64,000 bases of DNA from Clostridiaceae bacterium AM27-36LB (lineage in GTDB: Bacteria; Bacillota; Clostridia; Lachnospirales; Lachnospiraceae): assembly GCA_003480725.1 (NCBI GenBank), contig QUJQ01000003.1, positions 431,082 through 495,081 on the forward strand. The letters run 5' to 3'. Positions 1-8,495 of this stretch are shown piece after piece (the stretch's first letter is position 1; each line of letters starts with the position of its first letter). The notes under the pieces were generated by a model. The model ran no database searches. It saw only the letters and a list, made by a program, of their open reading frames with translations, and was not told the DNA's origin. Both the position numbers and the translations under genes were made by a program.

Positions 1-2
1 CC

Positions 3-1070
3 AGTGAAAAAGTCGGCGCCAACGATGGAACTGTCAACCATTTTGCAAAAGCAGATTTTGGCGTATTTAAGAAGCTGTTTGATTTTGATTTCGGACCGAT
101 TGAAGAGGCTCTTGGTATCGATTGCTTCACTACTGTATGCAACTACAAAGCGATCCAGAAAAAAGAGCATATGTACAACCGGAATGTAAGTGAAAAAGTG
201 CAGGCTGTCAGTCAGCAGATTGAGAACGCTGCCAACGAAGAAGACATTTTCCGCATCATCACTGATTTTTATGAGGCATATGGCGTTGGTATGTTCGGTC
301 TGAACCGGGCTTTCCGTATCCGTCATCTGGACAATGACGTAGAATTTATCCCCATCAATAACACCGAGCGTGTGATGCTTGATGATCTGATCGGTTATGA
401 GATCCAGAAGAAGAAACTGGTAGATAATACCGAAGCATTTATCAAAGGGCTGCCTGCCAACAACGTGCTGCTGTGCGGTGACGCCGGTACCGGTAAATCC
501 ACCAGCATCAAAGCCCTGCTCAACGAATATTACGATCAGGGTCTGCGTATGATCGAGATCTACAAGCATCAGTTTCAGGATCTGTCCAATATCATCAGTC
601 AGATCAAAAACCGGAACTATCGCTTTATCATCTACATGGACGACCTTTCTTTCGAGGAATTCGAGATTGAGTACAAATTCCTCAAAGCAGTCATCGAAGG
701 CGGTATGGAGACCCGCCCGGACAACGTGCTGATCTATGCCACCTCCAACCGCCGTCACCTGATCAAGGAGACATGGAATGACAGAGATGACATGGAGACC
801 GATAACGGCATGCACCGTTCCGATACCATGCAGGAGAAGCTTTCCCTGGTTGCCCGCTTCGGCGTGACCATCTACTATGGAAAACCAACCCCGAAAGAGT
901 TCTTTACCATCGTCAAAGAACTCCGGAAACGCTACCCGGAGATCACCATGAGCGACGAAGAGCTCTGCGCAGAAGCCAATAAATGGGAACTGAACCACGG
1001 TGGTGTCTCTGGAAGAACTGCACAGCAGTTTATCAATTATATTGCCGGAAAATCTGCGGAAGAAGCATAA
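3..1070 (+). CDS. DUF815-family AAA ATPase, 5' end outside the window
   Basis: The frame is open from the first bases of the window, so the start lies upstream and only about 355 C-terminal codons are present. A Walker A motif GDAGTGKST lies near 475-505 and a Walker B-like stretch [14 protein letters not shown] near 630-665. The order FIPINN...[11 protein letters not shown] before the P-loop and the ATSNRRHLI segment after it match the DUF815 family (PF05673, from memory), AAA+ ATPases of unknown biological role. The family usually exceeds 400 residues, so a modest N-terminal part is missing. It converges with the aminotransferase gene and ends at a long palindrome. An internal ATG at 171 exists but the reading frame and family similarity extend upstream of it. 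Confidence 0.85.
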   Translation, partial: SEKVGANDGTVNHFAKADFGVFKKLFDFDFGPIEEALGIDCFTTVCNYKAIQKKEHMYNRNVSEKVQAVSQQIENAANEEDIFRIITDFYEAYGVGMFGLNRAFRIRHLDNDVEFIPINNTERVMLDDLIGYEIQKKKLVDNTEAFIKGLPANNVLLCGDAGTGKSTSIKALLNEYYDQGLRMIEIYKHQFQDLSNIISQIKNRNYRFIIYMDDLSFEEFEIEYKFLKAVIEGGMETRPDNVLIYATSNRRHLIKETWNDRDDMETDNGMHRSDTMQEKLSLVARFGVTIYYGKPTPKEFFTIVKELRKRYPEITMSDEELCAEANKWELNHGGVSGRTAQQFINYIAGKSAEEA

Positions 1071-1137
1071 TAAATTCCAGCAGCCCTGCGAATTCCCTGG
1101 CGAGGGCGGATGATGTAATAGCGCTGTATGAATTGAA

Positions 1138-1218
1138 AAAAGACATCATGTGCTGTGTGTACGCGAGAGATGGATATCAAATCCATCTCATGCGAACAGA
1201 CAGTGCATGATGTCTTTT
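1138..1218. terminator. Long-stem bidirectional terminator
   Basis: Two 38-nt arms (1138-1175 and 1181-1218) pair with only a few mismatches around a 5-nt loop ATCAA. The stem starts with A-rich and ends with T-rich sequence, so both the plus-strand ATPase gene and the convergent minus-strand aminotransferase gene could terminate here. The stem is much longer than a normal intrinsic terminator. Confidence 0.75.
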
Positions 1219-1273
1219 GATCTTCATACGAGCATTACTCATCCGCCATTGTCAGGGGATTTGTATATATAAT

Positions 1274-2557
1274 TTATTTTGTCTCCAGCAGCTTCTCCAC
1301 GCTTGCGAGTTTTACGCACAGAGTGAAAAGTTCTGCGGTGATCTTCAGTTCTTCCAGTGTTGGATAGGACGGAGCGATACGGATATTGGTGTCATGCGGA
1401 TCCTTTTTGTAAGGATAGGTTGCACCAACAGTAGTCAGTGTAACTCCAGCCTCTTTACATTTGTTGTAAATGGCTTTTGCACAGCCTTCCATGGAATCGA
1501 AGGAGATGAAATATCCGCCCAACGGTTTGGTCCAGGTTCCGATACCCAGTCCGCCCAGTTCGCGTTCCAGAGTCTCCAGAACCAGCTCAAATTTCGGACG
1601 CATGATATCTGCATGTTTTCTCATCTGCTCTTTAATACCGTCCAGGTTCTTGAAGTAACGTACATGACGAAGCTGGTTGATCTTGTCATGGCTGATGATC
1701 TGGATAGTCATGGATTTCTTCACCCAGTCAAGATTTGCCTTGGAGGCTGCCAGACAGCTGATACCTGCACCTGCAAAGCTGATCTTGGAAGTAGAAGCAA
1801 ATTCCAGAACCATATCCTCTTTGCCGTTTGCCTTACACATACCAAGGATTTCCGGCAAAGTGTCCTGTTTGTCCTCATAAAGATGATGTACGCAATATGC
1901 ATTATCCCAGTATATTCTGAAATCCTCTGCTGCAGGACTTAAGTCTGCCATACGGCGGCATACTTCCTCAGAGTAAGTGATTCCCATAGGGTTCGTATAC
2001 ATCGGTACACACCAGATACCTTTGACTGCCGGATCTTTTACATACTCTTCCACCAGATCCATATCCGGTCCTTCCATGGTCATCGGAATGTTGATCATCT
2101 CGATACCAAAGTGCTCGGTAATAGAGAAATGACGGTCATATCCCGGAGCCGGACATAAGAATTTCACTTTTTCCAGACGGCACCACGGAGTACTTCCCAT
2201 AATACCATGTGTGTATGCACGGGAAATACTGTCATACATGACATTCAGGCTGGCCGTACCAAATACGATCACATGCTCCGGATCCACGCCCAGCATATCT
2301 CCAAGAAGTTTTCTGGCACTGTGAATACCTTCCAGACATCCGTAGTTTCTGGTATCTACACCCTGATCATCCTTCATATCGCAATGACTGTTGAAAATAT
2401 CCATCATAGGCATTGTCATATCAAGCTGATCCGTGGAAGGCTTTCCTCTGGACATGTCAAGCTTCAGGCCTTTGCCCTTTGCATCCTCATATTTCTGAGT
2501 CAGTTCCTTTTTCAGTTCCAGCAATTCTTCTCTTCCAAGTTCACAATATGGTGTCAT
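1274..2557 (-). CDS. Class I aminotransferase, aspartate aminotransferase type Ic
   Basis: A 427-residue PLP-dependent fold type I aminotransferase. SRGKPSTDQLD near residue 35, the CVPMYTNPMG segment near 190, the WDNAYCVHHL aspartate near 220 and the Schiff-base lysine in STSKISFAGAG near 255 are visible, as is the C-terminal arginine region NIRIAPSYP. This arrangement matches the PF12897-type enzymes characterised as aspartate aminotransferases subgroup Ic; such enzymes exchange the amino group between aspartate and 2-oxoglutarate in the cytoplasm. The start is supported by GAGGAGG seven bases upstream. It sits alone behind the terminator of the HD-domain gene. Substrate is inferred from family, and alanine or other amino acids are possible. 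Confidence 0.85.
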   Translation of the reverse strand: MTPYCELGREELLELKKELTQKYEDAKGKGLKLDMSRGKPSTDQLDMTMPMMDIFNSHCDMKDDQGVDTRNYGCLEGIHSARKLLGDMLGVDPEHVIVFGTASLNVMYDSISRAYTHGIMGSTPWCRLEKVKFLCPAPGYDRHFSITEHFGIEMINIPMTMEGPDMDLVEEYVKDPAVKGIWCVPMYTNPMGITYSEEVCRRMADLSPAAEDFRIYWDNAYCVHHLYEDKQDTLPEILGMCKANGKEDMVLEFASTSKISFAGAGISCLAASKANLDWVKKSMTIQIISHDKINQLRHVRYFKNLDGIKEQMRKHADIMRPKFELVLETLERELGGLGIGTWTKPLGGYFISFDSMEGCAKAIYNKCKEAGVTLTTVGATYPYKKDPHDTNIRIAPSYPTLEELKITAELFTLCVKLASVEKLLETK

Positions 2558-2582
2558 CTTATGTCCTCCTCTTTATAAAAAT

Positions 2583-2602
2583 GGGGCTGTACATACAGCC
2601 CC
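2583..2602 (-). terminator. Intrinsic terminator after HD-domain gene
   Basis: GGGGCTGT and ACAGCCCC form an 8-bp GC-rich stem with a 4-nt loop directly after the TAG of the HD-domain gene, followed on the minus strand by ATTTTTA. It lies just upstream of the aminotransferase start, so it could also attenuate read-through into that gene. Confidence 0.7.
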
Positions 2603-3223
2603 CTAAATGCAATCCTCATGAAATACTCTGCGAATCAGTCGATCATATTCCTGCCAGGCCGGATATTCTTCCAATTCCCGCAAAACTTCTGCTGTCTGAC
2701 GATAAAGCCAGCCATGCATCTTCTTGTCTTTCTGGTGAAACCGTTCCCATACCTGATCACCAATACTGATCACATCCCTCTCAATTGCTCTGAGGTTGGA
2801 AAGCTTGTCCGCCAATGCCAGTATTCTGGCATTCCGATCTGCCTTCTCTCTCAGAAATGTAAGCATCTCCTGTTTACGAACCAGCCAGGTTTCCTCTGCC
2901 GGCAGATCCCGGCGCTTATCCTCGGTCTCATAACCTACATAGGCGGCGATCCGTTCTCCGAAATACTGTTCCACATCTTCCAGCGTAACAGGTGTGTCCT
3001 CCACTACATCATGAAGCACCGCCGCTGCGATCAGTTCTTCATCATCTGTCAGTTCAGATACGATCGCTGCTGCTTCAATCGGATGCGAAAGATATGGAAT
3101 CCGACTTCCTTTTCTATGTGCTCCCTGATGAGCAATCGCTGCAAATACTACAGCCTTCTCATATAATGGCAGCCCGCTGTCCGAAAGCATCTGATTCATC
3201 TGTTCTGACATTTCTGTTGTCAT
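2603..3223 (-). CDS. HD-domain hydrolase, small alarmone hydrolase (Mesh1/SAH) type
   Basis: A 206-residue stand-alone HD protein. YLSHPIEAAAIV near residue 43, VLHDVVEDTPVTLEDVEQYFG near 68 and LADKLSNLRAIERD near 138 are the metal-binding HD motifs seen in the hydrolase half of RelA/SpoT enzymes. There is no synthetase, TGS or ACT domain, which fits the single-domain hydrolases that cleave (p)ppGpp in the cytoplasm; other phosphohydrolase substrates cannot be excluded. AGAGGA abuts the annotated ATG at 3223, so an ATG four codons in (3211) with a 12-nt spacer is an alternative start. The gene ends at a strong terminator. Confidence 0.75.
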   Translation of the reverse strand: MTTEMSEQMNQMLSDSGLPLYEKAVVFAAIAHQGAHRKGSRIPYLSHPIEAAAIVSELTDDEELIAAAVLHDVVEDTPVTLEDVEQYFGERIAAYVGYETEDKRRDLPAEETWLVRKQEMLTFLREKADRNARILALADKLSNLRAIERDVISIGDQVWERFHQKDKKMHGWLYRQTAEVLRELEEYPAWQEYDRLIRRVFHEDCI

Positions 3224-3335
3224 TCCTCTAACACCCGTTACCCTTCAAACCCCAATTTCGTACCTAAATATATCACAGGTGTTTTCAAATGGCAACCCTA
3301 TTTTTCGGATAAATGCCTGTATATCCTTGTTATTC

Positions 3336-3536
3336 TTATTTTTCAGACAAATGACCGTAAAAAGAGATCAGATATAAGCCACAGATTCCCACCAGTCCAT
3401 AAATGATCCTGGACAGCCAGGTCATATTTCCAAACAGCCAGGCAACCAGATCAAAACTGAAGAACCCGATCAGTCCCCAGTTGATCGCCCCAATGATCGT
3501 AATGGTAAGTGCAAAACAGTCCAGACCTTTATTCAT
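3336..3536 (-). CDS. DUF378 small membrane protein
   Basis: A 66-residue protein with two hydrophobic helices (about residues 8-30 and 38-60) and the INWGLIGFF and YGLVGI motifs typical of DUF378 (PF04070, from memory). Its function is unknown. The start has a strong AAAGGAGG seven to eight bases upstream. It is preceded on the same strand by an Lrp-type regulator and followed by the HD-domain gene, with no overlap. I see no catalytic residues, only two short transmembrane segments. Confidence 0.85.
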   Translation of the reverse strand: MNKGLDCFALTITIIGAINWGLIGFFSFDLVAWLFGNMTWLSRIIYGLVGICGLYLISFYGHLSEK

Positions 3537-3605
3537 AACAGTCTACCTCCTTTTGCACCTAGTATATCCAGACCACTTTATCTTATGCGTGACTCCACTC
3601 CAGAC

Positions 3606-4058
3606 TTATTGTGCTTCTGCCATGGCAGTGGTGCCACATTTGATCTCTTTCAGTACAAAATATGTTTTTGTATTGGATACGCCTTTAATGCTTTTAATGA
3701 TCCGATGAAGCTGCTCCAGTGTCTCCGAAGATTTTGTCTGGATCTTCAGCATAAAATCATAGTCACCGGTGAGATAATCGCAGGCTACGATGCTCGGATT
3801 ATCATGCATGACTTTTGTAAATTCATCGTAATACTTTGGATGTTCCAGCGAAACTTCCATGAGTGCTGTCACATCATTACCTATTTTATGCTGATCTGCA
3901 ACAACTGTATACTGTCTGATGATTCCATTCCGCTCCAGTTTTCGGATTCGCTCGATCACAGCAGCCACTGAAAGATGCACTGTCTGACTGATCTCCGTTG
4001 CAGACTGTCTTGAATTCTCACTGAGACATTTTAAAATACTACGATCCATGCTATCCAT
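3606..4058 (-). CDS. Lrp/AsnC-family transcriptional regulator
   Basis: About 150 residues: a winged helix (MDRSILKCLSENSRQSATEISQ...VIERIRKLERNGIIRQY) followed by a RAM/AsnC ligand-binding domain (DYLTGDYDFMLKIQ, GVSNTKTYFVLKEIK). Such proteins bind DNA as oligomers in response to amino acids. The frame is open further upstream to 4124, but AGGAGGA lies immediately before the ATG at 4064 and six bases before the ATG at 4058, and the upstream part encodes a terminator hairpin. I therefore take 4058 as the start. The target is unknown; the neighbouring DUF378 and HMA genes are candidates by position only. Confidence 0.88.
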   Translation of the reverse strand: MDSMDRSILKCLSENSRQSATEISQTVHLSVAAVIERIRKLERNGIIRQYTVVADQHKIGNDVTALMEVSLEHPKYYDEFTKVMHDNPSIVACDYLTGDYDFMLKIQTKSSETLEQLHRIIKSIKGVSNTKTYFVLKEIKCGTTAMAEAQ

Positions 4059-4092
4059 ATTCATTCCTCCTGCACTAAAATCAATGCAAAAA

Positions 4093-4122
4093 GGGCATGG
4101 AAAACCAGTCATTTCCATGCCC
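4093..4122 (-). terminator. Intrinsic terminator after HMA-domain gene
   Basis: GGGCATGGAAA (4093-4103) and TTTCCATGCCC (4112-4122) make a perfect 11-bp stem, followed on the minus strand by CTTTTTGCATT. It separates the HMA-domain gene from the Lrp-type regulator and argues against the longer start of the regulator. Confidence 0.8.
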
Positions 4123-4214
4123 ATTCATGTACATTTTTTAATTTTTATCTACTATACAATAATTTTTTCTGTTATGCAAGAGATATTTTCCACAATTTTC
4201 AAAAAAATGATAGA

Positions 4215-4472
4215 TTATCCTCTATGAAACAACGAAAATCCCTTCTTTTCATAAGGTTCCGTCTTCATATCCAGCACATCGTAACCGGAAGCCTCAATAA
4301 CTGCTTTCAGCTTGTCCGCATCAAGCTCCGTCTCTGAGATGATCTCCGTTCTTCCTTTACTATGGGAAGATGTTACTTTTTTCACCTGGAATGCTTTTCT
4401 TACTGCATCATTTACATGAGCCTCACACATTCCGCATGCCATTCCATCTACATCTAATGTGATCTTATACAT
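4215..4472 (-). CDS. Heavy-metal-associated (HMA) domain protein
   Basis: An 85-residue single HMA domain. DGMACGMCEAHV near residue 10 carries the MxCxxC metal-binding pair typical of copper chaperones, and SGYDVLDM near 70 is the conserved C-terminal strand. The C-terminus is extended by a short basic tail, KKGFSLFHRG. GGAGG six bases upstream selects the ATG at 4472 over the ATG three bases further up. It is the only metal gene nearby, with no adjacent P-type ATPase, so it may be a stand-alone copper chaperone or a sensor; metal specificity cannot be read from the sequence. Confidence 0.85.
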   Translation of the reverse strand: MYKITLDVDGMACGMCEAHVNDAVRKAFQVKKVTSSHSKGRTEIISETELDADKLKAVIEASGYDVLDMKTEPYEKKGFSLFHRG

Positions 4473-4540
4473 CATATGCCTCCTCATAAGCCGACTTTAT
4501 TCAGTAAGTCTACTCTAACACTTTCCAGTTCTCTCGTCAA

Positions 4541-5134
4541 TCAGCTTTTCTTTGGAAGTTCATCGATCAGTTTCTCGATTACCTGCTTCTTCACATACAC
4601 ATCAAAGCTCAGCAGACAGATAAAGGAAAAGATTCGAAGAAACTCCTGGTCCTCCGCTTCTGCTTCCGGGAAGATGCGGGACGCAGTCTCATACTTCTCC
4701 GTCACGTCCTGCTTCATCTTCTCCACCTGTTCTTTTTCCAGACTGAAGACTTCCTCATAGATGGACTGCATGTTCATCTCTCCATCCTTATGGAAATACC
4801 GCTGGGTCAACGGTTCCAGCAAACTCTGGATATCGCCGATGGACAGAATGGATTTGTAATAATAAATATAGATCAGAAGCAGCAGATGCTCCTTGGAATA
4901 TTTCTTCTTGTCTGGTGCCGGCAGCAGATGATTCTTCGCATAATTATTGATCATGGTCTTGGTCAGAATCTTATCATCCGGATACCGCTTGGATGACTGC
5001 AGGTGCTCTTCCATAAAAGTCGTCACCTGATCCATGTAAAGATCGATGTTCGGAATCTCCGTCGGTTTAATATAATCAATCCTCTCAAGGCTTGAGAGGA
5101 TACTGTTTAAGATATTTTCAGAATCAATGGTCAT
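4541..5134 (-). CDS. DUF1836 domain protein
   Basis: About 198 residues. The block TKTMINNYAKNHLLP, then KKYSKEHLLLLIYIYYYKSILSIGDIQ, is the DUF1836 signature. It looks like a MerR-like winged helix (NNY followed by KYS), so a DNA-binding role is inferred, not shown. The frame extends to 5185, but GAGGTGA upstream of the ATG at 5134 supports the shorter start. The C-terminus (FICLLSFDVYVKKQVIEKLIDELPKK) is helical. Neighbours are a YerC-type regulator and the HMA protein, with no obvious operon. Confidence 0.8.
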   Translation of the reverse strand: MTIDSENILNSILSSLERIDYIKPTEIPNIDLYMDQVTTFMEEHLQSSKRYPDDKILTKTMINNYAKNHLLPAPDKKKYSKEHLLLLIYIYYYKSILSIGDIQSLLEPLTQRYFHKDGEMNMQSIYEEVFSLEKEQVEKMKQDVTEKYETASRIFPEAEAEDQEFLRIFSFICLLSFDVYVKKQVIEKLIDELPKKS

Positions 5135-5298
5135 TTTTTCTCTCACCTCATGATTCATTATATAGTATTCAAAACTACATAACAAGTTTTTTTTGTAATT
5201 TGTGAGTTTTTTCCATCAGGATCATGTATATCTTTCCATCTGACGGGTATACTGTAAATGTACCAAAGAGAAGTTGAATACTTATCCTCCCCTTTGAA

Positions 5299-5338
5299 AA
5301 GATCCGCCTGCTGTGCTCTCACACAACAGGCGGATCTT
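5299..5338 (-). terminator. Intrinsic terminator after yerC-like gene
   Basis: Arms 5299-5315 and 5322-5338 pair over 17 bp with a single mismatch around a 6-nt loop, with TTTTC following on the minus strand. It lies seven bases past the stop of the YerC-type gene and likely ends the purA-HAD-PHP-yerC transcript. Confidence 0.8.
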
Positions 5339-5345
5339 ACGTTGT

Positions 5346-5657
5346 CTATTCTTTTGTATCTTTTTGTTCTTCTGCTTCCATTCTCCGGAACACCATGTCA
5401 TATCCATCATTGCCATAATTCAATGATCGGTTCACACGGCTGATCGTGGCGGTGGATGCACCTGTCCGCTCTGCAATCTCCAGATAAGTCTTCTTCTCTC
5501 TCAGGAGTCTGGCCACTTCAAATCTCTGTGCCAGTGACTGGATCTCATTGATCGTGCACACATCTTCAAAAAATGTGTAGCACTCATCCATATCCTGAAG
5601 ACTTAGGATCGCCTGAAACAAACCATCCGTAGATTCGTTACGAATATTTTTACTCAT
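5346..5657 (-). CDS. YerC/YecD-family TrpR-related regulator
   Basis: A 103-residue protein with the TrpR-like helix-turn-helix core: CTINEIQSLAQRFEVARLL near residue 34, then ERTGASTATISRVNRSLNYG near 62. This matches the YerC/YecD family (TIGR02531, from memory), small DNA-binding proteins related to the trp repressor with unknown ligand. AGGAGG lies seven bases before the ATG. It is the last gene of a likely purA-HAD-PHP-yerC unit, 72 bp after the PHP gene, and is followed by a strong terminator. Confidence 0.88.
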   Translation of the reverse strand: MSKNIRNESTDGLFQAILSLQDMDECYTFFEDVCTINEIQSLAQRFEVARLLREKKTYLEIAERTGASTATISRVNRSLNYGNDGYDMVFRRMEAEEQKDTKE

Positions 5658-5729
5658 GCCCTGCCTCCTGACTTTATTACCTGACTATGTCATTTTAGCA
5701 CAGTAAAATCATAAAGTCCAGCAGTTTTT

Positions 5730-6452
5730 CTATACTTTCTGATACTTATTGATAAATGGATACAGTTTCTCCCGGTCTGTATTGACCACCAGTTCTTCCG
5801 GGAACTCCGTCTCTTTGATCACATCAAGAGCAAGCTCATGATTCAGGATATCCTCATAATAATGAGCATCGCTTCCCATGACAATGGGCACCTGATATTT
5901 CTTGCAGAGACGCAGCATCTCCATATCGTTTTCCCTGGCATTCTGACGGGTACAGCGGGGATTCAGCGAGTTATTGTTAAGCTCCAGCAGTGTATGATAT
6001 TCCTTTGCCGCCTGAACGACTGCTTCCATGTCAACCATATATCTTCCATCATCCGGATGTCCGATAATATTGATATGTGGATTTTTCATAGCGCTGATCA
6101 GGCACTGAGTATTATAATCCCGGCTTCCCGGCTGAATACATGGTTTGTGAAGGCTGGCGATCGTCACATCCATATCTCCCAGATGTGGTTCTTCCAGATC
6201 CACCGTTCCATATTCATCCAGAATATTCAGTTCCACGCCAAGCAGCAGTTCCAGATCGCCATGCTTCCTTGGAACCACCTTCAGATTATGAAAATAAAAA
6301 TCTGTGCAGGTTCCCTTCATGCGCGGTGCATGCTCTGTGATTCCATATACATCCAGTCCCTTATTCTGTGCCTCATGAATCATCTCCATCATGGTATTGT
6401 ACGCATGACCACTGGCGATGGTATGAGTATGCAGGTCTAATACATCTCTCAT
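5730..6452 (-). CDS. PHP-domain phosphatase, YcdX type
   Basis: A 240-residue PHP hydrolase. The N-terminal DLHTHTIASGHA, then GITEHAPRM near 38, GVELN near 73, ASLHKP near 100, IGHPDD near 130 and GSDAHY near 193 give the full set of metal-binding His/Asp/Glu residues for a trinuclear site. The family (YcdX-like) hydrolyses phosphoesters; the natural substrate is not known. It starts 12 bp after the HAD phosphatase gene, so the two phosphatases are co-transcribed and possibly downstream of purA. Confidence 0.85.
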   Translation of the reverse strand: MRDVLDLHTHTIASGHAYNTMMEMIHEAQNKGLDVYGITEHAPRMKGTCTDFYFHNLKVVPRKHGDLELLLGVELNILDEYGTVDLEEPHLGDMDVTIASLHKPCIQPGSRDYNTQCLISAMKNPHINIIGHPDDGRYMVDMEAVVQAAKEYHTLLELNNNSLNPRCTRQNARENDMEMLRLCKKYQVPIVMGSDAHYYEDILNHELALDVIKETEFPEELVVNTDREKLYPFINKYQKV

Positions 6453-6464
6453 CTTCTGTGTCCT

Positions 6465-7061
6465 TTACAATAAAGTCTCCAGTTCTTTCTTCGCCTGCTC
6501 CTGGCTTGTCACAACAATGCCCGCAATACCAAGAGCCTGCGCTGCCTCTACATTTCGCACTGTATCATCCAGGAATACACACTCCTCTGCCTTCAGTCCA
6601 TACCGGTCCAGCAGCGTCTGATAGATGGCCGGATCCGGCTTTGCCAGATGAACCGTATAGGACATGATGCCGCCGTCCATATGCGACAGGAAGGACAGTT
6701 CCTTTGATGCTTCCCTGCGGATCCGTTCACCATAGTTGGACAGATAATAGGTGTGATAGTCTCTGGCTTTCAGAGACTCGATCCAGTCCACAGAACCTTC
6801 ATATTCGCGGACGATCGTGCTTAAGTCGCTGAATACCAGGCGGATCTCCTGCTCCAGCTCCGGCGTATGCGCCACAAACTGTTCCAGAATATCCTCATCG
6901 CTTTCCAGCCCCAGGTCAAGCTTTGGCCAGATGGGACCAAGCATCATCGCCTGGGCGATGCGGTCTGCTTTTTCCCCCTGGAAGCCAAATCTTGCAATGT
7001 GATCCTTCCAGCAAAAATCAAGAAGCACGTTTCCAATATCGAAAATCACATTTTTGATCAT
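6465..7061 (-). CDS. HAD-superfamily phosphatase (subfamily IA)
   Basis: A 198-residue HAD hydrolase: motif I FDIGNVLLDF near residue 7 (the usual DxD second acid is replaced by Asn), motif II YLSNYG near 105, the lysine AKPDPAIY near 140 and motif IV FLDDTVRNV near 163. The DxGN variant of motif I is common in YihX-like enzymes that dephosphorylate small sugar phosphates. It has a helical cap between motifs I and II. It starts 15 bp after purA with AGAGGA upstream and is likely in the same transcript. Confidence 0.85.
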   Translation of the reverse strand: MIKNVIFDIGNVLLDFCWKDHIARFGFQGEKADRIAQAMMLGPIWPKLDLGLESDEDILEQFVAHTPELEQEIRLVFSDLSTIVREYEGSVDWIESLKARDYHTYYLSNYGERIRREASKELSFLSHMDGGIMSYTVHLAKPDPAIYQTLLDRYGLKAEECVFLDDTVRNVEAAQALGIAGIVVTSQEQAKKELETLL

Positions 7062-7076
7062 AAGATGATCCTCTGC

Positions 7077-8360
7077 TTATTTATTTCTGTAGATAATATC
7101 GTCACGTCCCGGTCCATTGGAGATCATCGTGATCGGGCACTCGATCTGTTTCTCGATAAACTCGATATATTTACGGCAGTTCTCCGGCAGATCCTCATAT
7201 TTCTTGATGCCGCGGATATCGCATTTCCATCCCGGAAGAGTCTCGTATACCGGTTTTGCTTTCTCCAGCAGATAGGTGGTCGGGAAATCTGTCGTTACTT
7301 CGCCATCAATGTCGTATCCGACACATACCGGGATCTCATCCAGATAACCCAGTACATCCAGTACGGTAAATGCTACGTCAGTTGCTCCCTGCAGACGGCA
7401 TCCGTATTTGGAAGCCACACAGTCAAACCATCCCATTCTTCTCGGACGTCCGGTAGTTGCACCGAACTCTCCGCCGTCTCCACCGCGGCGTCTCAGCTCA
7501 TCAGCCTCGTCACCAAAGATCTCGCTGACAAATGCACCTGCTCCAACTGCACTAGAGTAAGCCTTGCAGACTGTGATGATCTGTTTGATCTCATATGGCG
7601 GGATGCCTGCTCCGATGGCACCATAAGCTGCCAGAGTGGAAGAGGAAGTAACCATCGGATAGATTCCATGATCCGGATCCTTCATGGTTCCCAGCTGGCC
7701 TTCCAGCAGGATGTTCTTGCCTTCTTTGATCGCTTTCCACAGATAAGCGGATACGTCACATACATACGGCTCTACCATCTTCTTGTATTCCATCAGCTCT
7801 TCGTAGATATCCTCTGCCTTCAGAGCCGGTGCATGGTACAGATGCTCCAGAATGACATTTTTCTGAGCCAGTACACTGTTGATCTTCTCCATCAGATCTT
7901 CTTTGCTTCTGAACAGCTCGCTCACCTGGAAGCCGATCTTTGCATATTTGTCTGAATAGAACGGTGCGATACCGGACTTGGTGGATCCGAAGGATCTTCC
8001 TGCCAGACGCTCCTCTTCCAGTTTATCAAAAAGGATATGATAAGACATTACCATCTGAGCACGATCGGAGATCAGAATCTTCGGTGCCGGTACTCCTCTG
8101 TCCACAATGCCTTTTAACTCATTGAAAAACACCGGAATGTTCAGTGCCACACCATTTCCAATGACGCTGGTGGTGTGTCCGTAAAAGATTCCTGAAGGAA
8201 GTGTATGCAGTGCAAATTTACCATAGTTGTTGACAATGGTATGTCCCGCATTTGCTCCACCCTGGAACCGGACAATGATATCAGACTCCTGACCAAGCAT
8301 ATCTGTGATCTTGCCTTTGCCTTCGTCTCCCCAGTTTGCTCCTACTACTGCTCTTACCAT
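7077..8360 (-). CDS. purA: Adenylosuccinate synthetase
   Basis: A 427-residue PurA that joins IMP and aspartate using GTP, the first committed step to AMP. GANWGDEGKGKI at the N-terminus is the GTP-binding P-loop; GGANAGHTIV near residue 38, a variant FGSTKSGIAPFYSDK near 125, and the GATTGRPRRMGWFD block near 300 complete the active site. The frame is open to 8438, but GGAGGA seven bases before the ATG at 8360 and the family N-terminus fix the start. It has its own promoter and a leader with two hairpins. Some segments (FVSEIFGDEADEL) are divergent from the Bacillus enzyme but typical of clostridial PurA. Confidence 0.95.
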   Translation of the reverse strand: MVRAVVGANWGDEGKGKITDMLGQESDIIVRFQGGANAGHTIVNNYGKFALHTLPSGIFYGHTTSVIGNGVALNIPVFFNELKGIVDRGVPAPKILISDRAQMVMSYHILFDKLEEERLAGRSFGSTKSGIAPFYSDKYAKIGFQVSELFRSKEDLMEKINSVLAQKNVILEHLYHAPALKAEDIYEELMEYKKMVEPYVCDVSAYLWKAIKEGKNILLEGQLGTMKDPDHGIYPMVTSSSTLAAYGAIGAGIPPYEIKQIITVCKAYSSAVGAGAFVSEIFGDEADELRRRGGDGGEFGATTGRPRRMGWFDCVASKYGCRLQGATDVAFTVLDVLGYLDEIPVCVGYDIDGEVTTDFPTTYLLEKAKPVYETLPGWKCDIRGIKKYEDLPENCRKYIEFIEKQIECPITMISNGPGRDDIIYRNK

Positions 8361-8447
8361 AATATAATGTTCCTCCATTTCGCAGGTTTTTCCTGCTTTG
8401 TACATACTAAAGTGGGAAATCTGCCTGTTTTTTCCCACACACTGCTA

Positions 8448-8476
8448 AGTATAGCTTAAAAATATTTATAAGTAAA
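8448..8476 (-). promoter_or_regulatory. SigA-type promoter of purA
   Basis: On the minus strand, TTTACT and TATACT are separated by 17 bp. The expected transcript starts near 8440 and has an 80-nt leader with two small hairpins (GTGGGAAA...TTTCCCAC and GCAGGAAAAACCTGC) before the ribosome binding site. Confidence 0.65.
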
Positions 8477-8495
8477 GTGCTATATCGTGAACAAA

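Noticed and set aside
4059..4124. Longer N-terminus for the Lrp-family regulator
   Set aside because: The segment encodes a terminator hairpin for the previous gene, and a good ribosome binding site selects the start at 4058.
6867..7955. A 362-codon plus-strand open frame opposite purA and the HAD gene
   Set aside because: Antisense of strongly conserved purA; the sequence has no recognisable domain.
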